Below are positions 48,054 to 56,636 of a stretch of DNA of 64,000 nt, piece by piece (the stretch's first letter is position 1; every line of letters starts with the position of its first letter). The stretch is taken from NCBI GenBank assembly GCA_963792895.1, contig CAWBYA010000004.1:248001-312000 (forward strand). The letters run 5' to 3'. Made by a program: the position numbers and the translations under genes. Source of the stretch: UBA6912 sp963792895 (GTDB taxonomy: Bacteria > Actinomycetota > Acidimicrobiia > Spongiisociales > UBA5794). The notes beneath the pieces are model-generated. The model did no database searches and had not been told where the DNA came from. It saw only the letters and a list, made by a program, of their open reading frames with translations.

Positions 48054-49045
48054 TGAAGGTAGCCATCAACGGATTCGGCCGAATCGGAAGGAACTTCTTC
48101 CGCGCAGCGAAGCGCACCAACGCCAACTTCGACATGGTGGCGGTCAACGACCTGACGGACGCTGCGACGCTCGCTCATCTCCTCAAGTACGACAGCGTTC
48201 ACGGTCGCTACGACGGCAGCGTCGAGGTCGTCGACGGCGACCTCATAGTGGACGGCGATCGTTTCAAGGTGTTCGCCGAGCGTGACCCGTCGGCACTCCC
48301 ATGGGGAGATCTCGGCGTCGACGTCGTCATCGAGTCGACCGGCATCTTCCGCACCCACGAAGCCGCCTCGAAGCACCGTGAGGCCGGCGCCGACTGGGTG
48401 CTCATCAGCGCACCCTCGAAGGACCCCGACATCTCGCTCGTGCTCGGTGTGAACGACGACCAGTTCGACCCGGCCGTGCACAAGATCATCTCGAACGCCT
48501 CCTGCACCACGAACTGCATCGCTCCGATGGCGAAGGTGCTCGACGACTCGTTCGGACTCGAACGCGGCATGTTCACGACGGTGCACGCCTACACCAACGA
48601 CCAGCGCATCCTCGACCTCCAGCACAAGGATCTCCGCCGCGCCCGGTCGGCCGCAGCCAACATCATTCCGACGGCGACCGGTGCCGCGAGCGCCATCGGC
48701 AAGGTGCTGCCCAGCGTCGACGGCAAGCTCCAGGCGATGGCGATGCGCGTCCCCGTCCAGGACGGGTCGATCACCGACCTCGTTGCGACGCTTGGGCGCG
48801 ACGTGAGTCTCGACGAGGTCAACGGTGCGTTCCGCACCGCTGCGGAGGGTCCGCTCAAGGGCATCCTCAGGTACACGGAGGACCCCATCGTCTCGAGCGA
48901 CATCGTCGGCGACCCGCACTCGTGCATCTACGACGCCACGGCGGCCATCGTGCCCGGCGACACGATGGTGAAGGTGCTCGGTTGGTACGACAACGAATGG
49001 GGATACTCCTCGCGACTCGTCGACCTCGTCGCCCGGCTTGGCTGA
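48053..49045 (+). CDS. gap: Glyceraldehyde-3-phosphate dehydrogenase
   Basis: Oxidative phosphorylation of GAP to 1,3-bisphosphoglycerate, 330 residues. The Rossmann start is VAINGFGRIGRNFFRA, and VNDLTDAATLAHLLKYDS carries the Asp that favours NAD. Catalytic Cys is in SNASCTTNCIAPM, catalytic His in TVHAYTNDQ, and NEWGYSSRLVDL ends the family pattern. Coupled to yvcK by TGATG; pgk follows within 2 bp. Confidence 0.96.
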   Translation: MKVAINGFGRIGRNFFRAAKRTNANFDMVAVNDLTDAATLAHLLKYDSVHGRYDGSVEVVDGDLIVDGDRFKVFAERDPSALPWGDLGVDVVIESTGIFRTHEAASKHREAGADWVLISAPSKDPDISLVLGVNDDQFDPAVHKIISNASCTTNCIAPMAKVLDDSFGLERGMFTTVHAYTNDQRILDLQHKDLRRARSAAANIIPTATGAASAIGKVLPSVDGKLQAMAMRVPVQDGSITDLVATLGRDVSLDEVNGAFRTAAEGPLKGILRYTEDPIVSSDIVGDPHSCIYDATAAIVPGDTMVKVLGWYDNEWGYSSRLVDLVARLG

Positions 49046-49046
49046 G

Positions 49047-50225
49047 GTGCAGCTCCCGACGCTCGACACGCTCGACGTCGGCGGCGCCACGGTGCTGCTG
49101 CGCGCCGACCTCAACGTTCCCCTCGACGGGGGAGCGGTCGGCGACGATTTCCGTATCAGGGCGAGCTTGCCGACGATCATCAAACTCCGCGATGCCGGAG
49201 CGAAGGTGGTCGCTTGTAGCCACCTCGGTCGGCCCAAGGGGGCCGATCCGGCTTTCAGCATGGCGCCGGTGACCGCTCGCCTCGGCCGGCTCGGCGGCTT
49301 CGACGTGCGTCAGATCGACGGAGTCGCCGGACCTGAGGTAGCAGCCGCCGTGGCCGCCACCCCGGATGGCACCGTTGCGGTGCTCGAGAACACGCGGTTC
49401 GAGGCGGGCGAGACGAAGAACGACCCGGCGTTGGCGGACGCACTTGCGTCCCTCGCCGACTTCTTCGTTCTCGACGCGTTCGGCTCGGCACACCGCGCCC
49501 ACGCTTCGACGGTCGGGGTGGCAGAGCGCCTCCCTTCGGCTGCCGGGCCCCTGCTGGCCGCTGAGGTCACGGCGCTCTCTCGCCTTCTCGATGATCCAGA
49601 TCGGCCCTACGTCGTCGTGCTCGGCGGCGCCAAGGTGTCCGACAAGCTGGGCGTTATGCGCCACCTCCTGCCGCGGGTCGATGCGATGCTGGTGGGCGGG
49701 GGCATGTGCTTCACGCTGCTGGCAGCCCAAGGCCACGAGGTCGGTTCCTCGCTCGTCGATCGCGAGCAGATCGACGACGTGGCTGCGCTCCTCGAGCAGC
49801 ACGGCGACAAGATCCGACTTCCCGTCGACATCGTCGCAGCCGACGGTTTTGCCGCAGATGCCGACCACCACGTGGTCGCCGCCGACGCGATTCCGGCGGG
49901 CTCGATGGGCCTCGACATCGGCCCCGAGACCGTGGCCCGGTTTGCGGGAGAGATCGCTGCGGCAGGCAGCCTCTTCTGGAACGGGCCGATGGGTGTGTTC
50001 GAATGGGACGCATTCCGCAACGGCACGGCGGGGGTAGCCGAGGCTGCCGCGGCCTGCCGCGGCTTCAGCGTCATCGGTGGCGGAGACAGCGTTGCCGCCA
50101 TCCGCATGCTCGGGCGGGAGGGCGATGTGAGCCATGTCTCGACGGGCGGTGGCGCCGGACTCGAGATGCTCGAAGGCAAGGTGCTGCCGGGCGTTGCGGC
50201 TCTCGAACGCTGGAGCGGTCGATGA
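49047..50225 (+). CDS. pgk: Phosphoglycerate kinase
   Basis: Makes ATP from 1,3-bisphosphoglycerate; 392 residues. Substrate-binding blocks LLRADLNVPLDGG, CSHLGRPKG, LENTRFEAGETKN and DAFGSAHRAHAS lie in the N-domain. The C-domain has GGAKVSDKLGVM, FWNGPMGVFE and GGGDSVAA for nucleotide. I use the GTG at 49047. A TTG at 49038 would overlap gap by 8 nt. Position after gap is classical. Confidence 0.95.
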   Translation: MQLPTLDTLDVGGATVLLRADLNVPLDGGAVGDDFRIRASLPTIIKLRDAGAKVVACSHLGRPKGADPAFSMAPVTARLGRLGGFDVRQIDGVAGPEVAAAVAATPDGTVAVLENTRFEAGETKNDPALADALASLADFFVLDAFGSAHRAHASTVGVAERLPSAAGPLLAAEVTALSRLLDDPDRPYVVVLGGAKVSDKLGVMRHLLPRVDAMLVGGGMCFTLLAAQGHEVGSSLVDREQIDDVAALLEQHGDKIRLPVDIVAADGFAADADHHVVAADAIPAGSMGLDIGPETVARFAGEIAAAGSLFWNGPMGVFEWDAFRNGTAGVAEAAAACRGFSVIGGGDSVAAIRMLGREGDVSHVSTGGGAGLEMLEGKVLPGVAALERWSGR

Positions 50226-50280
50226 GCGGCCTACTTGTTGGTGGTGCCCTGATGCCGCCGCGACACACGAAAGGTGATCG

Positions 50281-51045
50281 ATGCGCAAGGACTTGATCGC
50301 GGGCAACTGGAAGATGAACGCCACACACCTGGATGCCATCCAGATGGTGCAGAAGCTGAGCTACCGGCTCGATCCCGGCGACTACGACCGGGTCGACGTG
50401 GTGGTGTGCCCGCCGTTCACGGCGCTGCGCTCGGCGCAGACCGTCATCGAGAGCGACAACCTCTTGGTTGCGCTCGGTGCGCAGAACTGCCATTGGGAGT
50501 CGAGCGGTGCGTTCACCGGCGAGATCGCGCCCGAGATGCTGCGCAAGCTTTCGGTGACCTACGTCATCGCCGGTCACTCAGAGCGGCGCCAATTGTTCGA
50601 CGAGACAGACGAGATGGTGAATCGGAAGGTGAAGGCGATCCTCGCCGCCGAGATGATCCCGATCATGTGCTGCGGTGAGACGCTCGAGCAGCGGGAAGCC
50701 GGAGTTGCCGAGGAGTGGGTCGCCGGCCAGGTGCGAGCGGGCCTGTCGGGCTTGACCCCCGAACAGGTCGCCGGAATCGTCATTGCCTACGAACCCATAT
50801 GGGCCATCGGGACGGGCAGGACGGCGTCCGCCGACGATGCCGAGGCGATGTGTGCGCTGGTGCGATCGACGGTCGCCGAGACGTTCGGTGACGCCGCCGA
50901 GTCTGTACGTGTGCTCTACGGCGGCTCCGTGAATCCTGGCAACGTCGCAGGGCTCATGGCGAAGCACAACATCGACGGTGCGCTCGTCGGCGGTGCCTCG
51001 CTCGACCCGGACTCTTTTGCCTCCATCGTCCGGTATTGGGTGTAG
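50281..51045 (+). CDS. tpiA: Triosephosphate isomerase
   Basis: Interconverts DHAP and GAP; 254 residues. AGNWKMN has the catalytic Asn and Lys, VIAGHSERRQLF the catalytic His, AYEPIWAIGTGRTA the catalytic Glu and loop 6, and LYGGSVNPGN the phosphate loop. ATG 50281 follows GAAAGGTG. It ends the uvrC-to-tpiA string, with 55 bp after pgk. Confidence 0.96.
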   Translation: MRKDLIAGNWKMNATHLDAIQMVQKLSYRLDPGDYDRVDVVVCPPFTALRSAQTVIESDNLLVALGAQNCHWESSGAFTGEIAPEMLRKLSVTYVIAGHSERRQLFDETDEMVNRKVKAILAAEMIPIMCCGETLEQREAGVAEEWVAGQVRAGLSGLTPEQVAGIVIAYEPIWAIGTGRTASADDAEAMCALVRSTVAETFGDAAESVRVLYGGSVNPGNVAGLMAKHNIDGALVGGASLDPDSFASIVRYWV

Positions 51046-51199
51046 AAGCGCCTCGGCCTGCCGCCTCGCTTTCAGATGTGAGATTGCTCGCTGCTCTCGC
51101 TTCCAGCTCGTCTGCTGTTTGCCTTCTGTCCTCCGCCTTCTGATGTCGGACACCTCCTTCGCGCCATATGTCACCCCGTAACTAGTCCCATTGACCCAT

Positions 51200-51229
51200 T
51201 GCTCGCGGGTAGCCGCGGCCCATATTCTT
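51200..51229 (+). promoter_or_regulatory. Promoter of the 132-residue hypothetical gene
   Basis: TTGCTC (51200-51205) and TATTCT (51224-51229) are 18 bp apart, followed by a leader of about 50 nt. Confidence 0.5.
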
Positions 51230-51286
51230 GGGAGGAGAGGAAGGGTCCCCGTGGTGGAGGCCCGCGGGAGAAGGTGTGTGAGGGCC

Positions 51287-51685
51287 ATGGAATTTGCCGT
51301 CTGCTACGAATTTGCGGTGAATCGTCGCATCCCCTGGGAAGGCGACGAAGACACGCTGCGCAGCCACATCCGCGACGTGCGCCGCCGCCTCGAAGAGGCG
51401 CCGTCGGTCGATAACGTGCGTGCGGTGTCGAACCTCTCGAACGGCAATCTCAGCCTGGAGTTCTCCGTCTTCGCCGCAAATACTGCGGCCGTCGACAAGG
51501 AAGTTCACAGCGTTCTCGGTGCTGCCATTCGTGACTCTGGTGCCTATCATTCAGGGCTCTTCCCGTCTGCGCAGGAGATGAAGCTCCGTCCCCGCCTCAA
51601 CACGTGGTCGGGTCTTCGCACGCCGACGTGGCGCGTTCGCCGCTCATCGATCTCCGTCAAGCGTTCGGTTTCCGCAGCGAGTTGA
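51287..51685 (+). CDS. Hypothetical protein, 132 residues
   Basis: Starts MEFAVCYEFAVNRRIPWEGD. The first 90 residues look folded, with a predicted alpha/beta mix (TLRSHIRDVRRRLEEAPSVD, then SNGNLSLEFSVFAA). The tail is Arg/Ser-rich (PTWRVRRSSISVKRSVSAAS). GGGAGAAGGTG lies about 20 nt upstream. It has its own promoter and is separated from tpiA by 241 bp in which I see no other gene. Family not recognised. Confidence 0.6.
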   Translation: MEFAVCYEFAVNRRIPWEGDEDTLRSHIRDVRRRLEEAPSVDNVRAVSNLSNGNLSLEFSVFAANTAAVDKEVHSVLGAAIRDSGAYHSGLFPSAQEMKLRPRLNTWSGLRTPTWRVRRSSISVKRSVSAAS

Positions 51686-51735
51686 GGACGCGCTCGTCGG
51701 TGGCGTCGAGACCGTGAACCGCACGCCGGAGGCAG

Positions 51736-52038
51736 TCACGCAGACGGACCATGCGCGTGGTTCTTGGTCGCCGCGCGCACGAGGTACATCCCGGCTGCGA
51801 GGCTGCCGAGGCTCATGAGTCCGACGGTCCACATGGCGGCGGCTGTCCGGTTCGGCTCGCGATGCCATATCCACGCTGCGAAGACGGCCAGCATCAGATA
51901 GAGATCGATCACGGTGACCCGACCCCAGGCGAGATCGAGGAGGACTGAACCCTCGGTCCCAAAGCCGGTGCCTGCCGTGAATCCGTAGGCCAGCGCACCG
52001 GCCATAGTCGCCGTCACGATCCATCCCAGCGTCTTCAC
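51736..52038 (-). CDS. Small membrane protein, DUF1475-like
   Basis: A 100-residue protein with three hydrophobic helices. The stretch LLDLAWGRVTVIDLYLMLAV followed by FAAWIWHREP resembles what I recall of the DUF1475 family, whose function is unknown. The GTG at 52038 begins KTLGWIVTATMAGALAYGF after the initiator. The C-terminus is short and polar. It lies alone on the minus strand, divergent from gpmA by 166 bp. Confidence 0.6.
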   Translation of the reverse strand: MKTLGWIVTATMAGALAYGFTAGTGFGTEGSVLLDLAWGRVTVIDLYLMLAVFAAWIWHREPNRTAAAMWTVGLMSLGSLAAGMYLVRAATKNHAHGPSA

Positions 52039-52191
52039 CCTGTCGTCTCCCCGGTTGGCGTCGCCGCCAGCCTGCCACCCCAGCCGACACGGCGCTCGCT
52101 CTCGTGTCCGGCGCTTTCGGCGGCGCCTCCCTCATCGGAGACACGCGATCCGCACCACGAGGCGTCCGAACGGCCTCCTATGTGCCTGTTC

Positions 52192-52197
52192 TAGGCT
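52192..52197 (+). promoter_or_regulatory. -10 element of gpmA, leaderless type
   Basis: TAGGCT, 7 nt before the ATG at 52205. Confidence 0.45.
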
Positions 52198-52204
52198 CTG
52201 GGCC

Positions 52205-52961
52205 ATGACTTCAACACTTGTTCTGCTCCGCCATGGCGAGAGCGTTTGGAACCTCGAGAACGTGTTCACGGGTTGGACCGATGTTGCCCTCTCGCCGAAG
52301 GGCGTCGAAGAAGGGAGCGCTGCAGGCCGATTGATGACAGAAGCCGGCTTGACCCTCGACGTCGCTCACACGTCGGTGCTGCGGCGGGCAATCGACACGC
52401 TGAACCTCGCTCTCGCTGAGATGGGGCTCGGCTGGATCGAAGTCAAGAAGAACTGGCGCCTCAACGAGCGCCACTACGGCGCCCTTCAGGGCCTCAACAA
52501 GAAGCAGACGGCCGATCGGCATGGCCCCGATCAGGTACACGTGTGGCGACGGTCGTACGACGTGCCGCCTCCACCACTCGACGCAGACGACGAGCGCCAT
52601 CCTCGCCACGATGCGCGTTACGCATGGATGCCGCCGGAACTGCTCCCCGCAACCGAGTGTCTCGCAGACGTGGTCGATCGCATGCTTCCGTACTGGTACG
52701 ACGCCATCGTGCCCGATTTGCGTGCCGGCAAGCGAGTGATCGTTGCCGCCCACGGGAACAGCCTCCGTGCGCTGGTCAAGCACTTGGATGGCATCTCAGA
52801 CAGCGATATCCCCGGGCTCAACATCCCAACGGGCGTACCGCTCGTCTACGAGCTCGACGAAGATCTGGAACCCGTCTGCGAGCAGTTACCTCGGCGATCC
52901 GGCTGCGGTCGCCGCCGCAGCGCAAGCGGTGGCCGATCAGGCGGGCGGCGGCCGGTCCTGA
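52205..52961 (+). CDS. gpmA: 2,3-bisphosphoglycerate-dependent phosphoglycerate mutase, frameshifted at the 3' end
   Basis: Interconverts 3- and 2-phosphoglycerate, about 251 residues. LLRHGESVWNLENVFTGWTD has the catalytic His, RLNERHYGALQGLNKKQTAD the conserved Glu/Tyr, and VIVAAHGNSLRALVKHLDG the second His. The frame breaks near 52872. After EDLEPV the correct end lies one base over (SSYLGDPAAVAAAAQAVADQ) with a stop at 52961. Removing the T in GTCTGCG gives EPVASSYLGD. Start ATG 52205, 7 nt after TAGGCT. Confidence 0.93.
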
Positions 52962-53046
52962 ACATGTCCCGGCCGGCCGGGCGGAAGCTGGGAAACCCTT
53001 CCCGATGACTTGCGAACGGGCGTCCCAGCCTCCATACTTAGCCGGT

Positions 53047-53070
53047 CGAACCCGCTCTCTGGCGGGTTCG
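53047..53070 (+). repeat. Hairpin in the secG leader
   Basis: CGAACCCGC / GCGGGTTCG, perfect 9-bp stem with loop TCTCTG, just upstream of the secG ribosome site and without a T-tract. It could be a terminator for gpmA or a leader structure. Confidence 0.4.
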
Positions 53071-53091
53071 GTGTGAGAAAGGGCTTCTCTG

Positions 53092-53325
53092 TTGCTGGCT
53101 GGAATCGTTGCAGCGCTGCACGCGCTGATATCTCTCGCGGTCATCTTCCTCATCCTGCTGCACGCGGGGCGGGGAGGGGGCTTGTCCGACATGTTCGGTG
53201 GGGGATTCAGCCCTGGTGGCTTCTCGGGTTCGACCGTGGTTGAGCGCAATCTCGACCGCATCACCGTTATCGCTGCGGTTGTCTTCGCCATCACCACGTT
53301 CTCGTTGAGCTGGCTCTGGCGCTGA
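53092..53325 (+). CDS. secG: Preprotein translocase subunit SecG
   Basis: A 77-residue protein with two membrane helices. The Gly-rich cytoplasmic loop (AGRGGGLSDMFGGGFSPG) between them is characteristic of SecG, which speeds SecYEG translocation. A TTG start at 53092 follows GAGAAAGGG. SecG after the gap-pgk-tpiA group is common in Actinobacteria; here gpmA and two small genes intervene. Confidence 0.9.
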   Translation: MLAGIVAALHALISLAVIFLILLHAGRGGGLSDMFGGGFSPGGFSGSTVVERNLDRITVIAAVVFAITTFSLSWLWR

Positions 53326-53380
53326 TCCCATCGGGTCGGCCGGACGACAGAAAGCCCACACGCAACCAAGGAGGCAACCC

Positions 53381-55186
53381 TTGACTCGATTGTGGCGCAG
53401 CCGCAAGGTCGCTTGGCTGGCCGCTCTCCTCGCTTTCGCTCTCATCGCCGCTGCATGCGGCGGCGACGACGATACGGGCGGAGAGACGACCACCACGGCC
53501 GCTGCCGTTGAAACAACGACGACCGCAGCTACCCAAGAAACAACAACCACCGCCGCACCCACTACCACTGCTGCCGAAGCCGGCAAGCAGTACGGTGGCG
53601 AGGCCATCGCTGCCGATGACCAGGAGCCACCGACGCTCAACCCGTTCGTTCCGGGCGGTGACAACTTCATCGTCTCGATCATCGGACAGGCGTACTTCGA
53701 CCGGTGTCTACGAGATCGACGGCTTCACGCTCGAGCTCATCCCTGAGCTCGTCACGGAGCTGCCGACCGTCGCCAACGGTGGAGCTGTCGTCAACGACGA
53801 CGGCACCTTCACGGTGAGCTACACCATCCGTGACGAGGCAGTCTGGTCAGACGGCACGCCGGTTTCCGGCGACGACTTCCAGTTCACGCTGGATACGATC
53901 CTCAACCCGGATCTGCCGGTCGACAAGTCGACGTACGACCAGATCGTCAGCACAGAGGCTGGACCCAAGTCCTTCACCTACACGCTGGCGGCTCCGACTC
54001 CGCTGTTCGAGCTGATCTTCGGCAACATCATCCCGAAGCACGCCGTCGAAGGTTCGGACTTCCTCACCGACTGGAACGACACCATGTGGCCGTCCTCCGG
54101 CCCGTTCGTCTTCGATACGTGGCAGAAGGGCGAGTTCCTGACGGTTGTCCGCAACGACAACTACTGGAAGACCGATCCGGAGACGGGTCAGCAGCTGCCG
54201 TATCTCGACAGCGTGACCTGGAGGTTCATCCCGGAGACCGAGTCGATCATCACCGCCTTCCGGGGTCGTGAGGTCGACGTCATCCAGCCGCCGCCGGCAA
54301 CGGAGACCATCGAGGCGCTGCAGGCGCTCGAGCCTGAAGGCGCCGTGGTCGAGGTGCTCAGCGGTCCGGTGTGGGAGCACCTCAACTTCCAGTTCGGCCC
54401 GAACAACCGGAACGAGGAAACGGCCAACGCCAACCTCAACTACCGGACGTGTGTGGCCCATCTGGTCAACAAGCAGCTCATCGTCGACGAGATTCTCGCC
54501 GGCCAGGTCGAGCCGCTCGACTCGTTCGTCGAGGCGTTCACGCCGGCCCTCTCGCAGGGCTCGTGGGCGCAGTACGACTACAACGTCGAGGGTGCGCAGG
54601 CGTTCTGTGACGCGGCTCGTGACGAGCTGGGCGTCGACACGATTCCCGTGGTCATTCTCGACGACGTCGAACAACGACGCTCGCGTGAAGCTCTCCGAGC
54701 TGTTCGTGGACATGTTCGGTGCCATCGACGGCCTCGACTACTCGAACGACCTCGAGGACTCGCAGCTGTTCTTCGGCGAGACGCTGGACAACGGCACGTT
54801 CGACCTCGGTGAGTGGGCGTGGGTCGGTTCACCGGGCCTCGCCGGTCTGGTCAGCATCATGGACGTCTGGGACCCGGAGAATCCGTGCCCGGATGGCTCG
54901 AACTGCTACCAGTACGGCACCGAGGGCTCGACGCTCATCGATGAGAACTCGCAGCGGTTCGCCGAGATCCGCGACGAGCTCAACGCATCGGTTGACGAGG
55001 CGGTCCTGCTGCCGCTCATCAACGAGGCCGAGACGCATCCTGGCCGACCAGGTGGTCCTCGTCCCGCTCTACGCCCGTCTCGTGACGGCAGCGTGGTGGG
55101 GCGATGAGCTCGGAGGCGTCAAGCACAACTCGACCCAGGCGGGTTACACCTGGAACATCGAAGACTGGTATCGCGTCGACCTCTAG
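53381..55186 (+). CDS. Dipeptide/oligopeptide ABC transporter substrate-binding lipoprotein, three frameshifts
   Basis: Extracellular solute-binding protein family 5, about 600 residues. The lipobox is LIAAA-C, followed by a Thr/Ala-rich linker (GGETTTTAAAVETTTTAA). Family landmarks include PPTLNPFVPG, SYTIRDEAVWSDGTPVSGDD, WPSSGPFVFDTWQKGEFLTV and DVIQPPPATETIEAL. Frames break near 53700 (GACCGGTGTC, extra C), 54668 (GACGACGTCG, extra G) and 55033 (GAGACGCATC, extra C). Removing one base each time gives a continuous protein ending EDWYRVDL at 55186. TTG start with AAGGAGG 6 nt upstream. Confidence 0.88.
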
Positions 55187-55213
55187 GTCGATAGCCACCA
55201 ATCGACGATCGAA

Positions 55214-55243
55214 GATGGAGGGGCCCCGCGGGGCCCCTCCATC
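55214..55243 (+). terminator. Strong GC hairpin after the substrate-binding protein gene
   Basis: GATGGAGGGGCCCC / GGGGCCCCTCCATC, a 14-bp perfect stem closed by a 2-nt loop (opening to about 12 bp in practice). No T-tract follows. It may attenuate transcription into the permease genes so that the binding protein is made in excess. Confidence 0.6.
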
Positions 55244-55358
55244 GCGTGTGAGAGCGGCGAACTGCGTGATCACAGTCTCGCGCCCGGCCGTGACGGTGGG
55301 ACCCGCGGTCGCCATCGGACGAAGACGAGGAAGTGCTGCGACGGGCGACGCCGGTTGG

Positions 55359-55364
55359 TACACT
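55359..55364 (+). promoter_or_regulatory. Candidate -10 element for the permease-ATPase genes
   Basis: TACACT downstream of the hairpin, giving a leader of about 30 nt with AGGAGAGGGAG. Confidence 0.35.
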
Positions 55365-55398
55365 CGGCTACCAACTCGCCGGAGGCAGGAGAGGGAGC

Positions 55399-56565
55399 AT
55401 GCTGGCCTACATCATTCGCCGCTTGGTGTACGGAGTCGTGACGTTGCTCGCCCTGAGCATCGTGGTGTTCTTCTTGATCCAGGCCGGAGGTGGCTCGCCG
55501 CTCGACCGGCTGAAGGGCAACCCGCGCATGGCACCCCTGATCCCGGTGCTGACCGAGTACTTCGGGCTCGACAAACCCGCGCTCCAGCAGTACCTGACGT
55601 GGCTGCGGAACTTCGTCTCGATCGACACGCTCGAGATCCACGGCGTCTCGCCATTGGTGGCGATCGGCGCCGGGATTGCGTATACCGCCGGGGTGTTCCT
55701 TGCGAAAGCGAAGAAGGCGTGGTGGCGCAGCTACCGGGCCTTCTCGCTGATCGCAGTGTGGGGTCTCGTGCTGTGGTTCGCCAAGGGCCGCATCACCTTT
55801 GCGCTCGACTGGAGCCAGTCGTTCCGCGGTGACGGTCCGGTCTGGGACTTGATCTTCGGTGCGGCGGGCGCCACATTCCGGCTGATGTTCACTGCGCTCC
55901 TCCTCTCGGTGATGATCGGCATTCCGCTCGGCATCTACCAGGCCATCCGCCAGTACTCGTTCTTCGACCAGCTGGGTACCACGTTCTCGTTTGCGGCGTT
56001 CTCCACGCCGATCTTCATCATCGGCGTTGGGCTCCAGCTGATTCTCGCGCTGTACCTCGAGCGGTGGACGGGCGTGAAGGTGTTCTATGTGGCGGGGATG
56101 ACGAGCACGAACTACGCGTCGCTCGGCTTTGCGGCGCGTATTGGCGACGTCGTCCAGCATCTGGCGCTCCCGGCGATGTCGATCGCATTGATCTCGATCG
56201 CCGTCTACTCCCGATTCCAGCGCGCCTCCATGCTGGAGGTCATGCACAGCGACTACCTCCGCACCGCGAAGGCGAAGGGTCTGCCCCGGCGGCGCGTCAT
56301 CGTGAAACATGCGTTGCGCAACGCCATGATCCCCATCGTGACGCTCGTATCACTCGACATCGCCGCCATCATCGGCGGTGCTGTGATCACCGAGTCGATC
56401 TTCGGCTGGCCGGGCGTCGGCCGCCTCTACATCGGTGCCATCGGCGCCGTCGACTACCCCGTCGTCATGGCGGTGGTGATGGCCATCGGCGTTTCCATCG
56501 TGATCATGAACATCTTCGCCGACATCCTGTATGGAGTGCTCGACCCGCGTGTCAGGTATGAGTAG
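55399..56565 (+). CDS. dppB: Peptide ABC transporter permease, DppB type
   Basis: A 388-residue inner-membrane permease starting MLAYIIRRLVYGVVTLLALS, the classical DppB N-terminus. The EAA-like coupling loop is RTAKAKGLPRRRVIVKHALR, and ESIFGWPGVGRLYIGAI is typical of the last loop. It is longer than usual DppB (about 310-340) because of an extra segment near residues 75-150 with two additional hydrophobic helices (SPLVAIGAGIAYTAGVFLAK). ATG 55399 follows AGGAGAGGGAGC. Confidence 0.9.
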   Translation: MLAYIIRRLVYGVVTLLALSIVVFFLIQAGGGSPLDRLKGNPRMAPLIPVLTEYFGLDKPALQQYLTWLRNFVSIDTLEIHGVSPLVAIGAGIAYTAGVFLAKAKKAWWRSYRAFSLIAVWGLVLWFAKGRITFALDWSQSFRGDGPVWDLIFGAAGATFRLMFTALLLSVMIGIPLGIYQAIRQYSFFDQLGTTFSFAAFSTPIFIIGVGLQLILALYLERWTGVKVFYVAGMTSTNYASLGFAARIGDVVQHLALPAMSIALISIAVYSRFQRASMLEVMHSDYLRTAKAKGLPRRRVIVKHALRNAMIPIVTLVSLDIAAIIGGAVITESIFGWPGVGRLYIGAIGAVDYPVVMAVVMAIGVSIVIMNIFADILYGVLDPRVRYE

Positions 56566-56636
56566 GCCTGCTGCGGTCTGCCCGTGCACGCATCGTCGAG
56601 ATGCGCGCCTGATCATCTGGGAAGTGGGTGTGCTGG

